Positions 1-6,171 of a stretch of DNA of 64,000 bases are shown piece by piece. The notes below the pieces were generated by a model, which worked only from the letters and a program-made list of their open reading frames with translations, was not told where the DNA came from and ran no database searches. Both the position numbers and the translations under genes were made by a program. Numbering within the stretch: the first letter of the stretch is position 1; every line of letters starts with the position of its first letter. The DNA is from an uncultured Poribacteria bacterium (lineage in GTDB: Bacteria > Poribacteria > WGA-4E > WGA-3G): positions 4,630,481-4,694,480 of the forward strand of contig OY282383.1 in assembly GCA_958295855.1 (NCBI GenBank). Direction: 5' to 3'.

Positions 1-213
1 CTCACCCTCAGTCTCCACTTGTTCCCCCACGGGTTGATGCACTGGTGATAGCAAAGCATCAACACTCCGAGGCTGCTCTACTTCAGGCACCGTCACGTTG
101 GTTGGAGGTTCGGGAAGACTTTCGAGAAATTTCCTTCTGTCCCACTCCGTGTAGATAATCATACCACTAACGAACAAAAGGACAGCCAGAGTAGCAAAGA
201 TGAATTTCCACAT
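1..213 (-). CDS. Partial membrane-anchored protein (5' end only)
   Basis: The reading frame is open from an ATG at 213 to the window edge, giving 71 residues with no stop, so the gene continues outside. It starts with MWKFIFATLAVLLF, a single hydrophobic helix of about 18 residues, followed by a charged stretch and a Pro/Glu-rich linker (EPPTNVTVPEVEQP). This one-helix-plus-acidic-linker architecture matches the anchored proteins at 4.3-5.8 and 48-57 kb. The membrane-proximal KVYKA box of that family is not visible here. It is preceded by a repeat (293..345) that also precedes the gene ending at 2830. Function unknown. Confidence 0.6.
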   Translation of the reverse strand, partial: MWKFIFATLAVLLFVSGMIIYTEWDRRKFLESLPEPPTNVTVPEVEQPRSVDALLSPVHQPVGEQVETEGE

Positions 214-292
214 AAGGTACCTCAACGGTCACTACTAACATTCCCTACAATGGCAGTGCCGCAGCATCGGTGCTGATTCCACTGTCGGTGCA

Positions 293-345
293 CCTCTCAA
301 AAGAGAGGCGGGCTGCCAATACAAACACACTATTTTGTCAAAATT
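293..345. repeat. Upstream repeat, copy 1 (with CTCTC-AAAA-GAGAG hairpin)
   Basis: A ~50-bp block beginning CCTCTCAAAAGAGAGG, then GGGCTGCCAATACAAACAC and TATTTTGTCAAAA, is repeated at 3939..3985. Both copies sit just upstream of minus-strand genes encoding exported or anchored proteins (starts 213 and 3927). On the minus strand it contains a TTGACA hexamer, but no convincing -10 at the right distance. The block is probably a shared regulatory leader or a duplicated spacer. Confidence 0.6.
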
Positions 346-392
346 GACGACAATCGTCGACAAAAAAGAAAAACTCATTTTCTCATAGGGTG

Positions 393-1145
393 CTACTCCG
401 CATCCTTGGCGCATCGAAATCCATAGGAGGCAAGCCGGTGATGGGGTTTATCGTAGTAGAGGTAATCCGATTCAAAGTGTTTTCGCAGGGACATCCAACT
501 GCCACCCCGGAGGATTTTCTGGGAGCCGGGGCATGTGCCTGTCGGCGTGACGCTGCGCCGGAAGTCTTCGCCTTCGTAAGCATCTTCACACCATTGCCAA
601 ACGTTTCCGACGAGGTCAAACACACCGAAGGACGAAACGTTCTTTTCTCGGCTGCCGATAGGGTAAGGCACTAAGTGGGCCCGATAGTCCGCAGCGTCAA
701 ACTCAAACGTGTTGCCCCACGGATAGCGTTGTTTGGTGCCACCTTGGCAGGCGAGCGTCCATTCGGCGGCGGTTGGCAAGCGGGCACCCCGCCAATTGGC
801 GTAAGTTTCTGCCTCATACCAACTCACGCCCGTGACAGGCAGCCTGGTTTTATTCAGATATTTTTCGTGGTAAGTGGATGGGACTGAAAACTCATAAGCC
901 TTTAGGAATTCAAGTCCTTCGGGCGACCAATATTGCTGTTCTGTATAGCCGCCGGCTTCTATAAACTGATTGTATTGTTCATAAGTGACAAGATGTTTAT
1001 CAAGGTAAAACGTGTCAACGCTGACCGTTTCTCCTGTGCCGAATGCGTCTACGGTGCCGGCTTCTATCCGTACCCTCTCGGTATGAATCATGGGTTGTCC
1101 CTCTGGTGTTTGTGCATTTTGCTGACAAGCGCCGGTAACGTTCAT
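393..1145 (-). CDS. SUMF1/FGE-sulfatase-fold protein, probably not a formylglycine synthase
   Basis: 250 residues with the hallmarks of the formylglycine-generating-enzyme (SUMF1, EgtB/PvdO-type) fold: GVSWYEAETYANWRGARLP (106-124), AAEWTLAC (126-133), YPWGN (141-145), GNVWQWCED (180-188), LRGGSW (212-217) and a terminal YGFRC (241-245). True aerobic FGEs carry a CxxxxC copper-binding pair shortly after the GGS motif; here the stretch is SWMSLRKHF with no cysteine, so sulfatase activation is unlikely and a binding or other oxidase role is possible. The ATG overlaps the stop of the DUF1573 gene by 4 bases, implying translational coupling. It is the last gene of the operon reading from 3927. 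Confidence 0.85.
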   Translation of the reverse strand: MNVTGACQQNAQTPEGQPMIHTERVRIEAGTVDAFGTGETVSVDTFYLDKHLVTYEQYNQFIEAGGYTEQQYWSPEGLEFLKAYEFSVPSTYHEKYLNKTRLPVTGVSWYEAETYANWRGARLPTAAEWTLACQGGTKQRYPWGNTFEFDAADYRAHLVPYPIGSREKNVSSFGVFDLVGNVWQWCEDAYEGEDFRRSVTPTGTCPGSQKILRGGSWMSLRKHFESDYLYYDKPHHRLASYGFRCAKDAE

Positions 1146-2098
1146 GGTAACACACCTTTGACAGAAATGTCAATCGAGGCAACATCCGGATGGTCTGTCT
1201 GAATTGAAATGGTGTCTTCGACTAACCCCTTCGGTGCGCCATCGGCTGAAAAGGTGATTAACAGCTCATGAGAAATCTGCTTTTCGGCGGAGAGTTCTGC
1301 GGAAACATCAAAGGTGTCCGCTGTGATGCCGAGAACAGCAAACGCTTGTGTGCCATCGGTTTTGAGTTGGATGGCGCGTTGGACGCTCTGGTTGGGGGAC
1401 ATCACGCCCAGAAACAGGTTTGCGGGCAACGGCACAATATCCCCTAACACTCGGCCTTTGAACTGAATTGGCAACGCAATTGTTTCTGAATCGGTGCCAG
1501 GGATGACCGCCGGTGCCCTGCCAGAAAGCGTGAGCACTTCGCTGTAGATTCCGACCGTGGTTAGGGAGAGTGCCACATCAATGTCGAGCGTACCGCCGAC
1601 TGGCATTACGCGCGCAGGCAGTGTGACAGCGAGGCTGTCGTCGCTCACGGCGTGCGCGGTTATGTCCACCGGCTGGAGCAGGTTGTTGGTGAGCGTTACC
1701 TTTTTGGTGACGTTTTGCCCCTTTTCAAGTTTTCCCAAATCTATTTGCTTGGGGAAGGCAATCGGGGCTTTGATAACCCCAGAGACTTGCAAGGGGATTA
1801 TCGGTTTGTCTGTATCATTGGTGTAGACGAAGGATTGCTCCAGGAAGTATCCGACATCTCTATCTATCTCAATCTGAATGCTGCCGGTGCCGCCGGGCGG
1901 AATTTGCGCTGCGGAAGAGGTTGTAGCAACGCAGCCACAATTGGTCTGAATCTCCTGAATCTCTAACGGGGCGTTCCCTGTGTTCGTGAACTCAAACCTT
2001 TTGAGAATCTTTTCGCCGACGATGAAAGCGTTGGGAAATTCATGCGAGATACTTTCAAAAGCAATCTCCGGGGTTCTGTTGGGGTTACAGCTTGTCAC
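1142..2098 (-). CDS. DUF1573 (HYDIN/ASH-like) protein, leader out of frame
   Basis: 318 residues. The N-terminal part matches DUF1573: F-x-F-TNTGNAPLEI (36-48), NCGC (53-56), IPPGGTG (66-72), followed by several more Ig-like beta repeats. Such proteins normally act outside the cytoplasm as lipoproteins or scaffold modules. The only in-frame start is GTG at 2098, preceded by GGAGG at a 5-base distance, giving MTSCNPN with no signal peptide. A good lipoprotein leader lies just upstream in another frame (2085..2156). Either the gene is frameshifted, or the leader is a separate coupled peptide. The codons before GTG in this frame read ALVTSC, which resembles a lipobox, but a stop precedes them. 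Followed by the SUMF1-like gene with a 4-base overlap. Confidence 0.8.
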   Translation of the reverse strand: MTSCNPNRTPEIAFESISHEFPNAFIVGEKILKRFEFTNTGNAPLEIQEIQTNCGCVATTSSAAQIPPGGTGSIQIEIDRDVGYFLEQSFVYTNDTDKPIIPLQVSGVIKAPIAFPKQIDLGKLEKGQNVTKKVTLTNNLLQPVDITAHAVSDDSLAVTLPARVMPVGGTLDIDVALSLTTVGIYSEVLTLSGRAPAVIPGTDSETIALPIQFKGRVLGDIVPLPANLFLGVMSPNQSVQRAIQLKTDGTQAFAVLGITADTFDVSAELSAEKQISHELLITFSADGAPKGLVEDTISIQTDHPDVASIDISVKGVLP

Positions 2099-2156
2099 GA
2101 GTGCCTCCGATGCTGCAGCCTGCAGCGAGAAAAAGTGTTAAGAGTTTGAGCGTCAT
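2085..2156 (-). CDS. 23-residue lipoprotein-like leader peptide overlapping the DUF1573 start
   Basis: An ATG at 2156, with AAGGA spaced 8 bases upstream, opens MTLKLLTLFLAAGCS and stops with TAA at 2085, a few bases inside the DUF1573 gene. The sequence has a short basic start, a hydrophobic core and a LAAGC lipobox, which is what a DUF1573 lipoprotein should begin with. It may be the true N-terminus separated by a +1/-1 frameshift (biological or sequencing), or a tiny entericidin-like lipoprotein translated ahead of DUF1573. The reading frame itself is certain; its role is inference. Confidence 0.45.
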   Translation of the reverse strand: MTLKLLTLFLAAGCSIGGTRDKL

Positions 2157-2167
2157 TCTTGTTTTCC

Positions 2168-2833
2168 TTATTTTATCAGCCCTGCGCGTTCTGCCAAATA
2201 CCGAGTGGCTTCTATGTTATCGATGCCTTCCATCCACGCCACAAAATCGGTAACCCCGCCACCTGGCCATTCACAATCCATACAGGCCCATTGATTATTT
2301 CCATCTATTCGGGATTGTATCAGTACAAAATCGGTGCGTGCGCATTTCGGACAGGTGCTTTTCCCAAGTTCATCTACGTAGATACCGTACTCATTGAGGA
2401 CCGATTCCATATCGTATATGTCTGCCACCATTCTGGCTAATTCCGGGTATGGAATTTCTGTGGCGGTGTCTGTCTCAGGTTCTACGACATCTTCGCGTTC
2501 TTCAGAGAGGTTTTCCCCAGCGAGTTCGGTTTCCAGCAACTCGAGCCATTCCCAGAAGTCGTCTTCTTCAGGCATTTGCTCAGCGTCTTCTTCTGATAAC
2601 ACTTCATTTGTTTGAATGCCATCAGAATAGGCCGTAGATGCCGTTTCCGCAACCGGGACAGATGTAGGGGAGTGAGTGCCTTCACCCGCTGTGGCACGGG
2701 TTGATTTTGGCACGTATGGGGCGGCTTTATAGATTTTTATCACTTCGGGCGGAGGCTTTTCTCTCGCCAGCCAAAGTCCTATCAAACCCCCGATGCACAG
2801 GAGGCTGAGGATAAAAATAAAGCGGGATTTCAT
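2168..2833 (-). CDS. Membrane-anchored protein with KIYKA box and C-terminal CHC2 (DnaG-type) zinc ribbon
   Basis: 221 residues. Residues 4-23 form one hydrophobic helix (FIFILSLLCIGGLIGLWLA). A membrane-proximal KIYKAAP (33-39) matches KVYKA in three proteins at 50-57 kb. A long acidic Ser/Thr/Glu linker follows (40-155). The C-terminus carries CPKC (161-164), then WACMDC (182-187), GGGVTDFVAWMEG (191-203) and EATRYLAERAGL (208-219). This closely follows the CHC2 zinc finger of DnaG primase (CP-H...CFGCG-GGD-FVM-EG...EA...LAERAGI), but with four Cys instead of Cys-His-Cys2. No primase catalytic domain is present. The fold call is by eye. The ATG overlaps the stop of the upstream gene by 4 bases. 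Nucleic-acid or protein binding near the membrane is possible. Confidence 0.75.
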   Translation of the reverse strand: MKSRFIFILSLLCIGGLIGLWLAREKPPPEVIKIYKAAPYVPKSTRATAGEGTHSPTSVPVAETASTAYSDGIQTNEVLSEEDAEQMPEEDDFWEWLELLETELAGENLSEEREDVVEPETDTATEIPYPELARMVADIYDMESVLNEYGIYVDELGKSTCPKCARTDFVLIQSRIDGNNQWACMDCEWPGGGVTDFVAWMEGIDNIEATRYLAERAGLIK

Positions 2834-3927
2834 TGTATTTCTCCTTTCTTGGAGCCACTAAGAGACTCCTGTATATTCCAATCAAAGAAATGAGCCGGCA
2901 GCCCCTGATTAAAGGCCATTTCTAGAACCGTAGTAGTTGTAGCCCGGCGCATAAAGCCGTCGGACCGGTACTCTTTTGCGTCAAAACGTTTGGGATGGGC
3001 GATGCCGAGCGTTTCAAGATGAACAAAATCGCTATATTCCTCAACTAATCGCAGCCAGTAGCCGTCTTCATTTGCGTTTGGGGACTCACTTTTGTAATAG
3101 TATTCTTCGCGAAAAATCTGGGGTACGTCTGCGAGACGCACATAGGTTTTCGCCAGAACTCTCTCAAAGGGGGAGTAGGTGAGGACAAAGACATCCTCTC
3201 CATCAACTTCAGCAGGTTCTATTTGCGCTTCGTCTTTGTCAAGGCCCACCGGCGGAAGCCGGACAGGGAAACTGCTCAGCAAACTATCCTCTCCTTCCAA
3301 GGTGTCCACGCTAACGTTCCCGATGATCCTGGCGTTGCTTATTTGATGCGGTAGAGTCATCCTGATTCTTTGATCGGCATTGACGACGCGATATTCTTGC
3401 CGTCCACCATCATAGTAGCGCGCAAAACCGGCGGATGGAAAGGGGGCATCACTGGCAGAAGGAAAGTTGTCAAAACGGAATATCTCTTCGATGCGAAAGT
3501 TGCATTGGGGTGTTTTTCCTTCGGCCACTGGGAGACGCTGAAAGACGAGATTCGCTTCTAGAAAAACAAAGAACTCGCCAGAATCGCGGAAATGTCCATA
3601 GGTTTTGACGTATTCAATGTCTTTCAAAATTTCCTTTCGCAGTTCTTCTGGAGTGGAAGTCTTCTGCGGTGCGTCCCGGTATTCCTGTTTGCTGTATTCT
3701 ATGGATGTCTGCATATATTTGCCCTTCTCCTCCGGCGGAGTTGGGAAATGCTCGTACCAGAGCAATTTGAATTCAGCGTCTTGAATGAGGGTCTTTGAAA
3801 AACCCAGGATAGCAATCAACGTTTGTGCATCCATCTGCATGTTCTCCTTTTGCGTCTCTATTTGGGTGCTTCCCGATTGCGCGCCTGTGAGAAGGAACGC
3901 GAAAAGAATCAACGTGAAACATTTCAT
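2830..3927 (-). CDS. Secreted protein of unknown function
   Basis: The ATG at 3927 gives MKCFTLILFAFLLTGAQS, a clean Sec signal peptide; an upstream TTG (3936) only adds MPH. AGGA lies 10 bases upstream of the ATG. The mature part is about 350 residues, with no motif I recognise. The C-terminal half (DVFVLTYSPFERVLAKTYVRL ... REEYYYKSES ... GFMRRATTTT) looks like a beta-rich, LolA/LppX-like sheet with long strands, but that is only an impression. It is first in an operon whose next gene starts inside its stop codon (4-base overlap). It lies downstream of a sigma-54 promoter (4079..4095). Confidence 0.7.
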   Translation of the reverse strand: MKCFTLILFAFLLTGAQSGSTQIETQKENMQMDAQTLIAILGFSKTLIQDAEFKLLWYEHFPTPPEEKGKYMQTSIEYSKQEYRDAPQKTSTPEELRKEILKDIEYVKTYGHFRDSGEFFVFLEANLVFQRLPVAEGKTPQCNFRIEEIFRFDNFPSASDAPFPSAGFARYYDGGRQEYRVVNADQRIRMTLPHQISNARIIGNVSVDTLEGEDSLLSSFPVRLPPVGLDKDEAQIEPAEVDGEDVFVLTYSPFERVLAKTYVRLADVPQIFREEYYYKSESPNANEDGYWLRLVEEYSDFVHLETLGIAHPKRFDAKEYRSDGFMRRATTTTVLEMAFNQGLPAHFFDWNIQESLSGSKKGEIQ

Positions 3928-3938
3928 GTGCGGCAATT

Positions 3939-3985
3939 CCTCTCAAAAGAGAGGCGGGCTGCCAATACAAACACTATTTTGTCAA
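3939..3985. repeat. Upstream repeat, copy 2
   Basis: Same block as 293..345, with the CTCTC-AAAA-GAGAG hairpin followed by GGGCTGCCAATACAAACAC and TATTTTGTCAAAA; this copy lacks one AC dinucleotide. It lies directly before the start of the secreted protein gene, inside its 5' leader if the sigma-54 promoter is used. Confidence 0.6.
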
Positions 3986-4024
3986 AAAAGAAAATCTCAC
4001 GGGAGCTCCGGGCAAACATCCCAC

Positions 4025-4135
4025 GCGGAAGACAACCCTGCTTCAGGAATGCGCCGCTTCCGTTTCACTTTACATTATAGCAATTCTCGTGCCAATGTGA
4101 GAAACGCAACCGTTACGGGATAGAACCTTTTTCCT
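4025..4135. repeat. 110-bp duplicated upstream block, copy 1
   Basis: From GCGGAAGACAACCCTGCTTC to TAGAACCTTTTTCCTA this block is ~90% identical to 5808..5918. Both copies stand upstream of minus-strand genes (starts 3927 and 5764) and both contain the same sigma-54 promoter, so the duplication carried a regulatory region. With the hairpin repeat at 3939 and the palindromes at 4136, it accounts for most of the 340-base gap between genes. Confidence 0.75.
4079..4095 (-). promoter_or_regulatory. Sigma-54 promoter
   Basis: On the minus strand it reads TTGGCACG-AGAA-TTGCT, an exact match to the RpoN consensus TGGCACG-N4-TTGCW, with GG and GC at -24/-12 spacing. It is ~150 bases upstream of the secreted protein gene and is conserved in the duplicated copy at 5861. 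Confidence 0.75.
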
Positions 4136-4198
4136 ACTCGGCAGAAATTGCCCCAATCGGCAGATTTTGCCTAGCAGACTCGGCAGAATCTGCCGAGT
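4136..4198. promoter_or_regulatory. Three CGGCAGA palindromic sites upstream of the sigma-54 promoter
   Basis: Three related inverted repeats, CGGCAGAAATTGCC (4139), CGGCAGATTTTGCC (4158) and CGGCAGAATCTGCC (4181), the last inside a 21-base near-perfect palindrome (4178..4198). They lie about 45-105 bp upstream of the -24 element at 4092, where activator sites of sigma-54 enhancer-binding proteins are typically found. They also lie just past the stop of the 4274 gene, so a terminator or REP role is an alternative; no U-tract follows. Confidence 0.45.
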
Positions 4199-4273
4199 TG
4201 CAGGTGTGGCTTGGCTTGTCGTAAGAGATGCCGGCGTTCCTTTTTCAGATAACCCCGCCGCTACCATCACATT

Positions 4274-5764
4274 TTAGCGCGTGTGTTGTCTGCGCTCCTG
4301 GCGGAGGATGCGTTCGAACAGTGCTGCGCCTTCCGGGTTTCTTTCTTTGATTCTGCGGAGTCCTTCTTTGGGTCCGTAGCGATTCAAGAGGCGCATCGCA
4401 TCATTAAGGCGTTTCGGGCTGAAGTGTTTCTGTAGTTCGGCTTCAAAGTTTTCCGCGGTAGTCGTGTCGGGCAGATTCTGTGTCAGTAATTTGTTAAGTT
4501 CGACTTCAATCTCCGCATCTGTCATTGTGGCGTACTTTTCTGCAGTCTGCAGTGCTTTTTCGCCTTGTTCTCTGAGAGCCTTCGCTTCGTTTTCAGCCAG
4601 TTTTGCCCTGTCAAGCGTCTGGTTTTGCCCGGTTTCTGATAGTGCCTGTGCGTCAGTTGTCTGTGTTTCCTGCCAGGTGTCTTCCCAGCCGTCGTTATTT
4701 GGTTGGGATTGCTTTCCATTTAGGGAGTCTTCCTGGGCTTTTATGAAATCTTCGCGCTTGAAAGGTTGCGGTTTTTCCGATTGCGTGTTTCCATCGCTGT
4801 CAATGTAGACGATTTCGTAGCCACGGGGTTCAATTCCTAGAAAGAGGAGGCTGAATTTCTGCAGGGCAGAGAGGTCTTTGCCAACGAAAGCAGCCCCCGT
4901 TTTGCCTTTTTTGACGTAAACGCGATTAGACGTGAGTGGCAGAAAGGTTTCATTATTTGGACCTGTGAAGAAACCGGCTATCACTTTTGGGTCATTTCGA
5001 ATGGCATCATTGAGAATCTGGTTTTCAGCAATTTTTTTGTCGATGTAAGCCGCTTCAAACGCCTCCCAGTTTTCAGTAGGGCTGGGTAAGTTGTTGAGCG
5101 TCGCGCCAAATTCTGCTCTTGCGGGGTTGTTTACCACATTGTCCTTCACCACGTCTAAACTGACTCTTATGGCCATGTATCCGCAGAACTCGGAGTAGGA
5201 ATTAATGGTAATTCCTCTGTCGAGAATCATCTGCAGCCATGGTTCCGGCGGATACGCTGCATCCTGTTTTTGCCGACTCTTTTCTGAGCCATAGGTACCG
5301 TAGAAATCCGCTAGGATTGCCTCAGCCGTTTGGGGACCGGCATATATTTTCCCGGTTGTGTCATAGGTTTCTTTCACTTCAGGTTCTGCGAAATTGAGCG
5401 GCGGTGGTACGTCGGATTCCTTTTTCAACTCTTCCGCGTGTGCTTGAAGGTCGGTTCGGATTTGGTTCCGAAGCTTATTGAGTTCCTCAACGGGCATCGG
5501 AGTTGAGGAGGCTTCTAAAGCCAGTTTGACACAGACCTCTGTTTGTTCTTCTAACCATACATCCCACGGATGCTTGGATGGTGTTCTATTTTTCGCATCG
5601 GCATCCTGTCTAGTGAGTTGGGTTTCGGAGATACTATTGTTGGTAGGAATCTCGGATTGCATTTTCTGTGTGTGCCGGGCGAATAATATCCAAGCACCTA
5701 TTATTATGAAAATGGCTAAAAAGAATCCTGCCTTCTGGCGCGTCATTTTCAAGTTTTTTAACAT
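4274..5764 (-). CDS. Large membrane-anchored protein of unknown function
   Basis: 496 residues beginning with a basic N-terminus and one transmembrane helix (GFFLAIFIIIGAWILFA, about 13-29). The rest would lie outside the cytoplasm. The central part has a helical region rich in Lys/Glu (90-120), a globular segment around PWLQMILDRGITINSYSEFCGY (about 180-200) and a beta-like part (LPLTSNRVYVKKGKTGAAFVG, about 280-300). A likely coiled coil follows (RAKLAENEAKALREQGEKAL, about 385-405), then a C-terminal helical bundle (RLNDAMRLLNRYGPKEGLRR). No family recognised. The gene stands alone between the two 110-bp duplicated blocks and has its own sigma-54 promoter. Confidence 0.7.
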   Translation of the reverse strand: MLKNLKMTRQKAGFFLAIFIIIGAWILFARHTQKMQSEIPTNNSISETQLTRQDADAKNRTPSKHPWDVWLEEQTEVCVKLALEASSTPMPVEELNKLRNQIRTDLQAHAEELKKESDVPPPLNFAEPEVKETYDTTGKIYAGPQTAEAILADFYGTYGSEKSRQKQDAAYPPEPWLQMILDRGITINSYSEFCGYMAIRVSLDVVKDNVVNNPARAEFGATLNNLPSPTENWEAFEAAYIDKKIAENQILNDAIRNDPKVIAGFFTGPNNETFLPLTSNRVYVKKGKTGAAFVGKDLSALQKFSLLFLGIEPRGYEIVYIDSDGNTQSEKPQPFKREDFIKAQEDSLNGKQSQPNNDGWEDTWQETQTTDAQALSETGQNQTLDRAKLAENEAKALREQGEKALQTAEKYATMTDAEIEVELNKLLTQNLPDTTTAENFEAELQKHFSPKRLNDAMRLLNRYGPKEGLRRIKERNPEGAALFERILRQERRQHTR

Positions 5765-5807
5765 AAGGGCACCTCTTTTTGGTAAATTTCTGCAAGTGTC
5801 TGCCTAA

Positions 5808-5918
5808 GCGGAAGACAACCCTGCTTCATGAATGCGCTGCTTCTGTTTCACTTTATTTATAGCAATTCTCGTGCCAATGTGAGAAACCCAACCGTTACGG
5901 GATAGAACCTTTTTCCTA
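5808..5918. repeat. 110-bp duplicated upstream block, copy 2
   Basis: Second copy of the block at 4025..4135, located directly upstream of the start at 5764. The rest of the 5765-6171 spacer holds a TTTGGCCACCGCGCGG stretch, a degenerate GGTAGGAGC repeat near 6024 and the promoter of the gamma-glutamyltransferase gene. Confidence 0.75.
5861..5877 (-). promoter_or_regulatory. Sigma-54 promoter
   Basis: The minus strand reads TTGGCACG-AGAA-TTGCT, identical to the site at 4079, ~97 bases upstream of the 4274..5764 gene. The three CGGCAGA sites seen upstream of the other copy are absent here, so the two genes may not share one activator. Confidence 0.75.
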
Positions 5919-6108
5919 GTTTGGCCACCGCGCGGATTGTTTCGGTCTCGTTCGCCACAATTTGGGAGTATAACACATTTTTAAAATAGGTCAAGGAAAT
6001 ATGCAGAGCCATTCAGTTCTTCGGTAGGAGCCCTCTCCGCTTCGCGCCGCGCCGCCTAAAATGGACAAAACCAAAAACGAAATGCCACTAATGCCATGTT
6101 TGAAATAC

Positions 6109-6137
6109 TTGACAATTCTGTAAAAACCCCGTAAAAT
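6109..6137 (+). promoter_or_regulatory. Sigma-70 promoter of the gamma-glutamyltransferase cluster
   Basis: TTGACA (6109-6114), a 17-base spacer and TAAAAT (6132-6137). The GTG start follows at 6172 behind AGGAGGAGAAG, leaving a ~28-base leader. Confidence 0.7.
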
Positions 6138-6171
6138 TCCGAGCATTAGCTTTCAGTGAAAGGAGGAGAAG

